This document shows, piece by piece, positions 9,101 through 17,400 of a DNA stretch of 25,547 nt. Under the pieces are notes generated by a model, which saw nothing but the letters and a program-made list of their open reading frames with translations, ran no database searches and was not told the origin of the DNA. The stretch comes from JBAXPW01 sp037132015 (GTDB taxonomy: Bacteria; Patescibacteriota; Microgenomatia; UBA1406; GWC2-37-13), in the NCBI GenBank assembly GCA_037132015.1, contig JBAXPW010000014.1:1-25547 (forward strand). The letters run 5' to 3'. Position 1 is the first letter of the stretch. Each line of letters opens with the position of its first letter. The position numbers and the translations under genes were made by a program.

Positions 9101-10100
9101 GGATTATTTTGGAAGTGATACAGTTGAGTTGGCGAATCCAAGTAAAGTTCAGGCAATATTTCCAAATGGATATTGGGATGTACATACATTTGCTCCAAAT
9201 GGCAAAGAGATTGTTATTATGGGTGAAAATATATGGTATAAAGAGTCTGGAACTACGATATGGAAACAATCTGATCTTCATGTATATTTTGGAGTAAATT
9301 TCCCCTTAGATAAAGAAATTTCAGAAAAACAAGCAATTGAAGAAGAGAATAGTACCAAAAAATATAGTGGAGTCAAAGAAAAGGTTATGGATGAGTTGCG
9401 CAAGTTCTTTAGGCCTGAATTGATAAACAGATTTGATGAAGTAATTGTATTTGAACCTCTCAAATTTGCAGATATGATGAAGATTGTAAAGTTACAACTT
9501 AAATCTGTCGGAAAATTACTCGAAGAACAAGATATGGGCTTTGCATTTACTAATACTGCAATAAAAGAAATTGTTCGTTCTGGGTTTGATCCTGTATATG
9601 GTGCTCGTCCATTACGCAGAGCAATACAAAAAGTTGTTGAAAATCCGATCTCATCACTTATCATAGAAGGAAAAATGACACAGGGAGATATTGTTACTGT
9701 TGATTATGATGGCGATGCTTTTGTATTTAATATTGAAAAGCCAGATTTGACAGGCAATACTACTGAGACAGTACAAAATTTCACACCATTGGATGTTGCA
9801 CAATTTATCACGAGAAATTTTCCTGCTGATACGTTGGAAATAGCAAAGGTTTTGGCTCAAAAATATGATGAATATTTACCACTTATAGATGAGATACAAA
9901 AACCCGAAGAAGCAAAAGCTATAGAAATGACACCACAAGTTGAAGAAGTTCAAGCAGATATAGAGATTCCATCACAATTAGATAATCAAGTAGGGTACAA
10001 TAACGGAGATGTTGCCAATGAGCAAAAGACAAATGCTAATACAGATAGCAATCAGGAAAATAATATAAATCCACAAGTTCCATCAGTTCCCGCATCATAG
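6165..10100 (+). CDS. clpC: ClpC-type AAA+ unfoldase with a large insertion in the second ATPase domain
   Basis: A 1311-residue Hsp100 protein; ClpC is normally about 810-850. Clp unfoldases thread proteins through a hexamer into ClpP. Order of parts: a Gln/Pro-rich extension (1-115); a Clp-N double repeat (about 122-255); AAA ring 1 (about 285-515) with Walker A GEAGVGKT (319-326) and Walker B FIDEIH; a short coiled coil (about 522-578) as in ClpC rather than the long ClpB type; AAA ring 2 with GPTGVGKT (658-665), VLFDEVEKAH, pore loop GYVGYEEGG, and sensor-2 GARPLRR (1146-1152); an acidic, Asn/Gln-rich tail (about 1200-1311). Residues about 786-1062 are extra and replace the stretch where ClpC/ClpA carry the ClpP-docking GF loop. 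The ring 1 pore loop reads AGASHRGEFE, with His where Tyr is usual. The ATPase core looks intact, so it should be active. No clpP is in the window. Confidence 0.93.
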   Translation: MPNFLDFMKNSHPPQGANVAVQKGPPQVVQTQQAIPQVARQSYNGIGATSSGGVPFNGIGAPSPQIQQQSQQLPLSQQHIQPPPQVTPPITQKPVVQSNQTNPSAKVASTEQNKHNDLDVMTHLTQRSNRVFLSANNKAQELGNVYIDSEHILHGLNSDGEIYKVLVELKIQPQLIETELAKLYKKEESKSKPQLSPRVKLIIDNSLIIARKLGFEFISPEHILLALFEEGEGVASRILAKLGLTKEELNKKILGKKEGLDKEGKQAEKTKSTIEQFTIDLTAKASQGLLDPVVERSEVIERIIHILSRRSKNNPALVGEAGVGKTAVVEGLAQKIVSKQVPESLMDKRILELDLMGILAGASHRGEFEQRMKDLVEEVKASQGKIILFIDEIHTIVGAGSSGEGSIDASNFLKPALARGEIQLIGATTLTEYRKYIEKDPALERRFQPIVVPEPTEEQAIKMLKMIRDKYEAFHKVKIPDEVVEAAVKLSKRYVGDRFLPDKAIDLIDEAASAVRLPLLSLPEEIKSIEERLAQLKQELTESQKSGDKVKASILRSKIDDVQGSLSEKKSIYEMKKGQTTSAVSIEIVKDIVSRWTGIPVAKISGSETEKLASLEKIMHERMIGQEVAVTSVAQSVRRGRAGLKSNKRPIGSFVFLGPTGVGKTELAKTLADILFGQEEAVIRFDMTEYMEKHEVAKLLGAPPGYVGYEEGGKLTEAVRRKPYSVVLFDEVEKAHPDIFNILLQVLDDGRLTDNKGHTVSFKNSVVICTSNIGSKVIQEELLKGGKADIEEPPVLSTYTFSPRGREILTIGSKYFERDITKEPVSGAEVENNARISVEKKSDDVALLWKNGMLLDYFSGQQINQTNQEPSGDKVKDFPILGYETHAISSQGIEAITKGNVLYIRSSTTEKTWTTTTLIEYFKDNVVTNALPDAPDEQLPTAKLKTHTFTTDDREVVTYKDRFWRRKQSSTNWETGLLKDYFGSDTVELANPSKVQAIFPNGYWDVHTFAPNGKEIVIMGENIWYKESGTTIWKQSDLHVYFGVNFPLDKEISEKQAIEEENSTKKYSGVKEKVMDELRKFFRPELINRFDEVIVFEPLKFADMMKIVKLQLKSVGKLLEEQDMGFAFTNTAIKEIVRSGFDPVYGARPLRRAIQKVVENPISSLIIEGKMTQGDIVTVDYDGDAFVFNIEKPDLTGNTTETVQNFTPLDVAQFITRNFPADTLEIAKVLAQKYDEYLPLIDEIQKPEEAKAIEMTPQVEEVQADIEIPSQLDNQVGYNNGDVANEQKTNANTDSNQENNINPQVPSVPAS
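8520..9350 (+). other. Four-repeat insertion inside the ClpC D2 domain
   Basis: Part of clpC encoding residues about 786-1062. Four related units can be aligned by eye, each with the pattern [Y/H]-T-F-x3-G/D-x-E-[I/V]-[L/V]-T-x-G, an aromatic strand (W or Y, then R/K), a Thr/Ser turn, then W-x4-L-x2-YF. They begin near residues 798, 884, 946 and 1007. Units 3 and 4 are regular (about 61 residues apart); unit 1 carries an extra stretch of about 25 residues before its W. The insertion is bounded by normal ClpC sequence (TSNIGSKVIQEEL before, VKEKVMDELRKFFRPELINRFDE after). The fold is unknown; mostly beta is a guess from the pattern. Confidence 0.75.
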
Positions 10101-10119
10101 ACTTATGTAACTGGTATTG

Positions 10120-10174
10120 AAATACGCAGGTATAATAGATAACATATTAATACCCGTATTTGAATAATTTTTTT
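10120..10174 (+). terminator. Hairpin with T-run after clpC (possible terminator)
   Basis: AAATACG (10120-10126) pairs with CGTATTT (10155-10161) and GGTAT (10129-10133) with ATACC (10150-10154), leaving a two-base bulge and a 16-base loop. A run of seven T (10168-10174) follows after a six-base gap. The gap makes it an imperfect intrinsic terminator. A TATAAT (10131-10136) overlaps the stem and loop and could serve the next gene instead. Confidence 0.4.
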
Positions 10175-10179
10175 GCGTT

Positions 10180-10539
10180 ATGATGACTATGAAACTAAAA
10201 CATACTCCATTGAATATCGAGCAACTCAAGAAAAAGCATTACTATAAACGTGATCGTAGGTTTGATCTTGTGATGGTAGTTATAGGGTTATTTACCATCG
10301 GAGTGCATATCGCATTTATATCTGTTTTGCTTCAAAGACAGGCCCCGATGCCTATTGCATCGGTCGATCATGTTCAGGAAAATATTCTTCCAACGGTTAC
10401 ACCATATCGTAGTCAGTTGGCAAAACTAGCTAACGAAGTTGTTTCTGAAAATACCCTTGGTGTTAGCACATCGGCTCAGTTTACATCAACTCCATCGTCA
10501 ACTATACGACTTATGTCAACTCCTGTGAAGGGATTGTAA
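10180..10539 (+). CDS. Small one-pass membrane protein, unknown function
   Basis: A 119-residue protein that I cannot assign. The N-terminal 28 residues are strongly basic (KLKHTP, KKKHYYKRDRR), followed by one membrane segment (about 30-51) and a Ser/Thr/Pro-rich tail of about 65 residues with little predicted structure. The positive-inside rule places the tail outside the cell. There are two possible starts, ATG at 10180 and at 10189; neither has a Shine-Dalgarno site. It sits between clpC and a membrane metalloprotease on the same strand, 21 bases before the latter, so the two are probably co-transcribed. Low-complexity tail and lack of cysteines argue against an enzyme; it could be an assembly or anchor protein. 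Confidence 0.6.
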   Translation: MMTMKLKHTPLNIEQLKKKHYYKRDRRFDLVMVVIGLFTIGVHIAFISVLLQRQAPMPIASVDHVQENILPTVTPYRSQLAKLANEVVSENTLGVSTSAQFTSTPSSTIRLMSTPVKGL

Positions 10540-10560
10540 ACTGTATCTATTTGTGAAATT

Positions 10561-11277
10561 ATGATAAAGATCAATCTTATTTCCCACATTTTGATATTTC
10601 CAGTACTCCTTTTTTTTATCTTTTTTATTTCAAGGAAGAGCATTCAACTTTTATACGAACGGTTAAGATATGTTATAAAGCATGATAATCCAGTATATAT
10701 TGTAATCTCATTGTTGTATTTTCCCGGAACTGTATTACACGAGTTAGCTCATGCAGTGATGGCTGTATCAATTGGATTAAAAGTGAGAACAATTTCACTC
10801 ATTCCATCATGGAAAACTGGACAACTGAAGTTGGGATATATTACTTATGATAAAAAGGATGTATTTCGGGGTACTCTCGTAGGAGTTGCTCCAGTATTCG
10901 TTGGTATCATTTTTTTATTTTCTATGTCTTATTTTGGAGCATTTTTTCAAGGGAGTATAGGGATGAATGTTGTACATGCCTATACTATTTTTGTAATCTC
11001 ATCTACTATGTTTTCATCTCGTCAGGACATGATAGATGGTATATACGTATTACCAGCATTTTTTATCGTTATTAGTCTTATTATGTATTTTATTCGTGGG
11101 TCTATTGTTTCATTTTTAGGTTCAGGCTTTGCATCTCAGTTACTTGAGCCGATTTTTATAAAAATTAATTTCTATCTCTTTATTACCATTCTTATACATG
11201 GTATGATAATTGGTATATTATCTACTATTTCATATTTGTATGTTTCATTTTTTCGCACAGCTAAACATCGGAGGTAA
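10561..11277 (+). CDS. Membrane zinc metalloprotease, M50-like (HELAH)
   Basis: A 238-residue integral membrane protein with about five to six hydrophobic segments (about 8-25, 46-72, 104-124, 138-152, 162-183, 205-228). The sequence FPGTVLHELAHAVMA at 54-68 contains the zinc-binding HExxH motif (His60, Glu61, His64) inside a membrane segment, as in site-2-protease-like M50 enzymes. A later acidic motif, RQDMIDG (154-160), could supply the third ligand, as the DG motif of M50 does. M50 enzymes cleave membrane-embedded substrates such as anti-sigma factors; the substrate here is unknown, and no PDZ domain is present. The last codons include GGAGG (11270-11274), which appears to serve as the ribosome site of the next gene, so the two are probably translationally coupled. 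Confidence 0.65.
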   Translation: MIKINLISHILIFPVLLFFIFFISRKSIQLLYERLRYVIKHDNPVYIVISLLYFPGTVLHELAHAVMAVSIGLKVRTISLIPSWKTGQLKLGYITYDKKDVFRGTLVGVAPVFVGIIFLFSMSYFGAFFQGSIGMNVVHAYTIFVISSTMFSSRQDMIDGIYVLPAFFIVISLIMYFIRGSIVSFLGSGFASQLLEPIFIKINFYLFITILIHGMIIGILSTISYLYVSFFRTAKHRR

Positions 11278-11281
11278 ACAA

Positions 11282-11572
11282 ATTCAAGGACCAAAAATTA
11301 TTAATCCTGCTACAGGAGCCCAGGTAAATAATTTATCAGATATTATCAATGTAGCGACATATGCTTTGATTCCGCTCGCAGGAATTATATTATTCGTTAC
11401 AATTATCTGGGCAGGATACGATTATTTATTATCTCGAGGAAGCGCTGAAAATATTAAAAAGGCACAGGCTAAATTAACGGGAGGATTTGTCGGATTTGTG
11501 TTATTATTGTTGTCTTATTTTATTGTTCGGTTGATTGCTTTTGTATTTGGACTTGAAAGCGGGATTTTTTAG
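11282..11572 (+). CDS. VirB2/TrbC-like pilin-type small membrane protein, probable ATT start
   Basis: The mature part reads NLSDIINVATYALIPLAGIILF...WAGYDYLLSRGSAENIKKAQAKLTGGF followed by a second membrane segment and a GLESGIF end. This two-helix layout with a short basic loop (RGSAENIKKAQAK) is what VirB2/TrbC-type subunits and their CPR relatives show. The frame is open back to an ATG at 11210, but that start lies deep inside the metalloprotease gene. The ATT at 11282 has GGAGG seven bases upstream and yields a 96-residue protein beginning at QGPKIINPATG, the expected size. I choose it for that reason; 11210 or 11240 remain possible. It is probably a membrane component of the same kind of secretion/pilus machine as the VirB6-like protein at 1241-3052. 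Confidence 0.6.
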   Translation: MQGPKIINPATGAQVNNLSDIINVATYALIPLAGIILFVTIIWAGYDYLLSRGSAENIKKAQAKLTGGFVGFVLLLLSYFIVRLIAFVFGLESGIF

Positions 11573-11582
11573 TTATGTCAAC

Positions 11583-11610
11583 TTGTAGTTTTCAAAAAAC
11601 AACGTATAAT
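11583..11610 (+). promoter_or_regulatory. Likely promoter of the UMP kinase gene
   Basis: TATAAT at 11605-11610 with a weak -35, TTGTAG at 11583-11588, 16 bases apart. Transcription should start near 11617, giving a leader of under 20 bases before the ATG at 11635. It lies in the gap between the VirB2-like gene and the kinase. Confidence 0.5.
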
Positions 11611-11634
11611 AGAAAATGGCAATGAATAAGAAGT

Positions 11635-12363
11635 ATGTTTTTTTATCCTTTTATGACCTCAGATCATATTGAAACAAATAAACCCTTTGTGATATCTATT
11701 GGAGGAAGTATACTTGTACCCGGTGATGATATTAACATAGATTTTCTAATAAAACTAAATAATTTTATTCGAGAAGAAGTCAAGAATGGTAAACGATTTT
11801 TTCTTGTTGCAGGTGGTGGTCAGACAGCGCGTCGATATCGCGATGCAGGAAAAGATGTGATAGGAACACTCAATTCAGAGGATCTTGACTGGCTCGGTAT
11901 CCATTCATCTCGATTAAATGGACATTTATTACGTACAATTTTTACTGATCTTGCGCATCCAAGAATTATCGAAAATTATGATAAAAAACTAGAACATTGG
12001 GTTGAACCTGTAGTAGTCTCTGCTGGTTGGAAGCCGGGGTGGTCTACCGACTATTGTGCTACGTTGATTGCACGCGACTATGATGCTGATATACTGATAA
12101 ATCTCTCAAATATAGATTGGGTGTATGATAAGGACCCAAATAAATATGCAGATGCAAAACCATATGAACAGATGTCGTGGCAACAGATGGAAAAGCTTGT
12201 TGGAACAAAATGGATCCCCGGTATGAATGCACCCTTTGATCCTATTGCTTCACAATTAGCAAAAGATCTTGGTCTTACGGTGATTGTTGCAAACGGTGCG
12301 GATTTTGATAATCTCAAAAATCTTATAGAAGAAAAGAAGTTTAAGGGAACAGTAATAAAATAA
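11635..12363 (+). CDS. pyrH: UMP kinase, archaeal-type amino acid kinase family
   Basis: Phosphorylates UMP to UDP with ATP in pyrimidine nucleotide synthesis. The 242-residue sequence has the family's nucleotide and phosphate loops: VISIGGSIL (19-27), VAGGGQTARRYRDAG (58-72), DWLGIHSSRLN (85-95), PGWSTDYCATLIA (134-146) and the ATP-site motif VYDKDPNK (163-170). The RLN and GWSTD motifs resemble the archaeal/CPR-type enzyme more than the classical bacterial hexamer. In the usual NVDGVYDKDP stretch the Gly is replaced by Trp (NIDWVYDKDP), next to the nucleotide site. The ATG at 11635 is used; an in-frame ATG at 11653 would give a protein starting MTSDHIET and is equally free of a Shine-Dalgarno site. 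A related amino-acid kinase is conceivable but less likely. Confidence 0.8.
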   Translation: MFFYPFMTSDHIETNKPFVISIGGSILVPGDDINIDFLIKLNNFIREEVKNGKRFFLVAGGGQTARRYRDAGKDVIGTLNSEDLDWLGIHSSRLNGHLLRTIFTDLAHPRIIENYDKKLEHWVEPVVVSAGWKPGWSTDYCATLIARDYDADILINLSNIDWVYDKDPNKYADAKPYEQMSWQQMEKLVGTKWIPGMNAPFDPIASQLAKDLGLTVIVANGADFDNLKNLIEEKKFKGTVIK

Positions 12364-12430
12364 TAGATTAAAGACAAAAGACGAAAAATGAGAAATGAAG
12401 ATGAACTACGTACGCTATAATGATACCATT

Positions 12431-13477
12431 ATGATTCTCAAACATGTCTTTCTTCAAAATTTTAGAAACTACGTTAAATACGAAGTAGGTATTCATGAGC
12501 AACTTACAATTGTTGTTGGTCCAAATGCACGAGGTAAAACCAATTTGCTTGAGTCAATTTACATGGGTGTAAATGGAGTGGGTTTTCGAGAAACAAAAGA
12601 GGAAGAATTATTACGATGGGATGAGGAATCAGGATTGATCGAAACAAAATGGAATGATAATGGATCAGAGTTCTTATTCCAGATTTTACTGCATAAATCA
12701 GTTGATAAGCTTACAAAAAAATATCATGTTAATAAAACAACTAAGACACATCATGCGTACAGTAATTATCAAACGAGAGCTGTGTTATTTGCTCCTGAAC
12801 AAATAGAGCTCATAACTGGCTCACCGGATAAACGGCGTGAATATGTGAATATAGTCATTGGTATGCATGATCATGAATATAAAAAAAAGGTGCAAAATTA
12901 TGAGCAGGCATTACGAAAACGGAACAAAGTTCTTGAATATCATTCTGATATTCATCGCCTCAAAGAAGAACTGATTTTTTGGAATACCTATTTGCTAGAG
13001 CAGGCGATATATATTCAAAAAAAACGTGAGGAATATGTATGTTTTTTATTAGAGCATAAATTTATTGATAATAGGTCATTTGAAATTGGATATGTAAAAA
13101 ATGAATTTTCAGAAGCGAGGTTAGAGGAAAAATTTGATTTGGAAACGAAGGTTAGACGGACTTTAATAGGCCCACAAAAAGATGATTTTATTGTGCGGAT
13201 GGTGACGGAAAAAGAGAAAAAAAGTATGCATGTATATGGATCACGAAGTGAACAACGGTTGGCTGTTGTATGGCTCAAACTTAACGAAATATTTCTTATA
13301 GAATCTGAATTAAAAAAACGTCCAATACTTCTTCTTGATGATGTGTTTTCTGAGCTTGATACGAATAATAAAAATCTTGTCTTAAAACTGGTGAAAGATT
13401 ATCAGACAGTGCTCACTACAACAGAAGAACAATTATCTGAAGTTACCGGCCTCCCTCAAGAGGTTGTGAAGATATAA
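12431..13477 (+). CDS. recF: RecF, DNA repair and replication-restart ATPase
   Basis: RecF is an SMC/ABC-type ATPase that helps load RecA at gaps together with RecO and RecR. The start is set at the ATG 12431 because the protein then begins MILKHVFLQNFRNY, the usual N-terminus; the frame is open to 12395 but the extra residues do not fit. Length 348, typical. The Walker A reads GPNARGKTN (30-38), the signature region is GSRSEQRLAVVWLKL, and Walker B with D-loop is LLLDDVFSELD near residues 300-310. The gene is away from dnaA/dnaN/gyrB, its classical partners. A TATAAT at 12416-12421 ends nine bases before the ATG, consistent with a nearly leaderless mRNA. Its last 22 bases overlap the end of the convergent kinase gene. 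Confidence 0.93.
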   Translation: MILKHVFLQNFRNYVKYEVGIHEQLTIVVGPNARGKTNLLESIYMGVNGVGFRETKEEELLRWDEESGLIETKWNDNGSEFLFQILLHKSVDKLTKKYHVNKTTKTHHAYSNYQTRAVLFAPEQIELITGSPDKRREYVNIVIGMHDHEYKKKVQNYEQALRKRNKVLEYHSDIHRLKEELIFWNTYLLEQAIYIQKKREEYVCFLLEHKFIDNRSFEIGYVKNEFSEARLEEKFDLETKVRRTLIGPQKDDFIVRMVTEKEKKSMHVYGSRSEQRLAVVWLKLNEIFLIESELKKRPILLLDDVFSELDTNNKNLVLKLVKDYQTVLTTTEEQLSEVTGLPQEVVKI

Positions 13478-14385
13478 AATTGTTCTCTTCCAATACTATT
13501 TAAAAATTCCACTGTTTGTTTGTTTGATTCATAATCTTTTTCTTCAGACCATGCAATACCAAGGAGCGTAATAAATTTTAAAGCATCATAAATATGGTAC
13601 ATTTCTTCTTTAGTAAGCGATCTTTTCTTTACATATTCTTGGACAATTATTTTTGCTCGTTCTGGTATGACTCCTTTTTGCGGAGCCCATGCCCACCAAT
13701 AGAGGAGACTCGCGATATCATAAATTAAAAAAGTGAAATGGCTCATGTCAAAATCAAGAATTCCAGTGATTGAATTATTCTGAATTAAAATATTAGAAAA
13801 ACTCAAATCTGCATGACATATTCCTTTTGGCAAAAATTCAGGAAGTTGAAGATCTTCAATTTCTTTTTTCATCCAATCAATTCTTTCACTATTGTTTGTT
13901 CTTGAACAAAATTCTCTCATACAATACTCAAGTGAGAATATTTCGCGATCAAATAAATAGTCAGGTCGATAATTTACGATGATATTATGAAAATTCGCAA
14001 TTGTTTTTACCACTTCAAATATCTGAGATTTATTTAGCATTATTTTTGGATCATTTGGATGAGTGCCTTCAATAAATGCAGAAAGTACAAAAGGATGATT
14101 ATTAAACATACTCATATCTGATCCTGAGATATTTGTTATTATTGATGACACAGGTATGTTATTTCTTCTTAAATACTTCAATAATGAGCATTCAAAATGG
14201 ACATGTTTTTCTGACCGATTTTCATAGTATTTAAGCACATAATTTCCTTTAGAAGTGGTTATTAGTAAAGTGGTTTGTTCAGATCCAAGTTCAAATAATG
14301 AGGATGAAATATATTCCCCAATTGCATATTGAGATAATAATATTTTTATATCTTGTTGTGAAAATGAGGTGGTGTTTTTCATCAT
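13456..14385 (-). CDS. APH/choline-kinase-fold small-molecule phosphotransferase (homoserine kinase type II-like)
   Basis: A 309-residue kinase of the aminoglycoside phosphotransferase superfamily. The nucleotide strand LLITTSKGNYVLKYY (40-54) carries the conserved Lys. The catalytic loop reads CHADLSFSNIL with His191, Asp193 and Asn198, and the metal-binding Asp is D211 in GILDFD. Sequence around the active site (GICHADL, ILDFDMSHFTFLIYDIAS) most resembles homoserine kinase type II (ThrB-like) and related desuccinylase-type enzymes, but the substrate cannot be read from sequence, and no threonine-pathway gene is nearby. It runs opposite to recF and their ends overlap by 22 bases, so collisions or antisense pairing at the 3' ends are possible. 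The ATG at 14382 is an alternative start; neither has a Shine-Dalgarno site. Confidence 0.75.
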   Translation of the reverse strand: MMKNTTSFSQQDIKILLSQYAIGEYISSSLFELGSEQTTLLITTSKGNYVLKYYENRSEKHVHFECSLLKYLRRNNIPVSSIITNISGSDMSMFNNHPFVLSAFIEGTHPNDPKIMLNKSQIFEVVKTIANFHNIIVNYRPDYLFDREIFSLEYCMREFCSRTNNSERIDWMKKEIEDLQLPEFLPKGICHADLSFSNILIQNNSITGILDFDMSHFTFLIYDIASLLYWWAWAPQKGVIPERAKIIVQEYVKKRSLTKEEMYHIYDALKFITLLGIAWSEEKDYESNKQTVEFLNSIGREQFYIFTTS

Positions 14386-14440
14386 AGGATTTGTTTATAG
14401 TATACTCTATATCTGTTTTCTTTATTGAAGATAAGTAAAA

Positions 14441-17400
14441 ATGATTTTAAGTTACTTTATGAAATATGATATATTTAAATATATGTCAGATGAAAATATT
14501 ATTGAATATAATACATTAAAAGAGCTTGTTCTTAAGTCGGGAATAAATAATGACGATATCCAATTGTCTATTCATGAAGCGATAGGTTCTCATCTCAAAA
14601 CAATACATCCTGAAATTAAGGATTTCGTAATAGAAGTTGATGAAAAAGCTGGCAGAGTAACAATTACTTCAAATAAGAAGGATATTACTCCAGATCATTT
14701 TCAAGATAAAGTGTTTCAAATTATAAGACTTACGCTTATTTCGCTTCTTCATAATAATTCAGAAGATCAAAAATCAATTTCTTATAAAAATGAACAAAAA
14801 CCTTGGTTTATGAGAACTGTATTTTGGGGCTATAATATACTATATAATATATTGATTATTATATTTTTAGGCTTTATCTTATATCCTGATTCAAATATAC
14901 AAGAATCATTACGTTTTTTTACCATAGAAAAGGCATTATCTACCTGTATATTGTGTCTTACACCAATTATTTCTATTATTCTTGCTATTATTCTTATAAA
15001 AAAGAAATTCCATGATTTTTATACAAAACTCTTTTTTATTTTTGAATTACCTATACTTATTTTTTTGTTTGTACATGTAGCGTTTATTCAACAAAAATCA
15101 GGAGTGATTTGGTTTTTTTCATTTGCAATACCGATCACTTGTATATTACTTTTTTTTCTATCTCTCAATTCTTTTAATATATCAAAAAGGAATCATGTGG
15201 TATATTTATTGCTTCAAGAATATGTGTTGTTGCATATGATGTATTTCACTGTCATTTTCTCCTTTTTTGTACCAATAATAATGGGGCAATTTATAAAGTT
15301 TATTATTCAGAGTCCAAAGTTGCAGGATTCATACGGTTATTTCCCTGTATTAACGATATTTCAATTTTTTATTTTTTCTGGATTTTTTATAGTAATTGTA
15401 GTTATTAGTGGATATTTAATGGTTTTTCCTTACTATAGTATCTATATTTTGATAAAGGAATTTCTCAAAACATGGAAATCTTTATTAAATATGTTCACGA
15501 CAAAAAAATTGGTATCGTATGTAGGAATATTTGCCTTGTTTATTGTTATCGGAGTAATTATTCTCTCATATCAACAAAATCCACAACCATATGTTGACGA
15601 AACAACAAGATTATTACAGTCGAAAACATTTAATGAAAAACAAATCATTGCAAAATCTCTTTTTAGAGACGAAAAAAACTTAAAAACAATGCTTATTGCG
15701 GCCATCTATCCATTTGATACGTATTTTTTCAGCGCATCAGATAATATAATCACGCAGATGTATAAAATGGTTTTTGATCTAGATGAGAAAAAAGCATCCA
15801 TTATTGGAAATATATTTATAAAGTTTGCATATCCTCTTGCATCGCAGGTTGTATTACCTTCGTTTGTTAATAATGGCAAACTACCTAAATATCGATATGA
15901 TCAAGATATATATCAATATTTATTTAACACAAGCTCATATATAAATAGACCTGATTATGATCTATTTAACCAACAAAGTAGTAGGCCAGTTTTGATAAAA
16001 TCGCGCACAATTGATGCTCAGACAATAATGAGTGGTGCGTTTGCTCAGATTACGTTTACTGAAGAATATGTAAATACTTCTTCAAGACAGATAGAGATAA
16101 CTCATGATTTTTCTTTATCTCAGGAAGCAACTATAATTGACTTACGTCTTGGACCGTCTCTCGAGTACAAAGGAATTGTAGCTCCACGAGGATCTGCTGA
16201 AAGAGTTTATAATCAGGAAGTTAATAAATTTCTAGATCCTGCACTTATTCAACAGACTGGTCCTCGACAATATAATCTTCGTGTTTTTCCAATACCTGCT
16301 AGAGGTGACGTAGGAATACTCAAGGGCATTAACCAGAAAGTACAATTTACATATCTTACTCCAGTAACCAAAAATGGATTCAAACTACCATTTATAACAA
16401 AAAGTGGAAATATTAGAGATGCTGAAAAAACAAAAGCAACATATACTCTTGATAAAAAAGCAATTCACATAGAAGACGGTAATGGTTTTATTCCTTATGA
16501 TAAACATAACATAGGCAATATATGTAATATTTCAAATAGCAATATTCTTCAAAGTAAATTATATGGTAGCAGTATGTCCGCAATGCTCATTAGTCATATG
16601 CACAATAGTAAGTTGATTACGAAGGGTACCTGCACATTAGAAAATGGATTTGACGTAATGAATTCAATTTATGGTACTAAAATGTTGTTGCTAATTGACA
16701 TTTCATATTCAAAAAAGATTAAACCACTCTTAGTTGAATTAGTTGGGTATCTTAAATCAAATTCATTCATTGATAAAAACGATCTGCAAGTTATGTTTTT
16801 TAATGATTCATACAGCGATCTTATTACAATAAATAGAAATAATCTTGATTCCTTTTTTGATGTTACAAGTTATGGAGCATCAAACATTGATTCAGCTCTT
16901 AGTCGGGTAACTGCTAGTTATGATGCTGTGATTCTTGTCTCAAATCTTGGTGAATTGAATACATTTTATTTAGCTCCAGCAAAATTAAATGCAAAATACT
17001 TTTATCTTATACAACCTGATGATGAACTAGTAACAAGCATGAATGAAAGTATTCGTGCGCGCTTTTATAAATATGGAGTTCAATCTGTTGATGATGTTGC
17101 ATCTGCAATTCAATCGTTTTCGTTATCGCATGAATTAGAAAAAACTGACAATTATATATATGTGGGACCTTATTGGGGAATTACTCTAAAAGCAATTAAG
17201 GAAAACGAAAAAATGAGCACTAACTCTGCTTTGGTCTCTTTTACAAATCGTCAACGTATTTTTCAAGAATTGAAAAATGCTGATTTTATTCGGATATCAG
17301 ATATTGCATTTCTTGATAAACTTCACTCTTATTCGAGAGATAGTAGTTTTATATCTCCTTATTCATCTTTATTGGCACTAGTTAATGAAAATCAAATGCG

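Noticed and set aside
8834..9297. Several open frames of 60-95 codons on both strands inside the ClpC insertion.
   Set aside because: They are shadows. The main frame is continuous, shows repeat structure and joins two halves of a conserved domain; the insert is not a separate gene or intein. No intein start (Cys) or end (His-Asn) motif is present.
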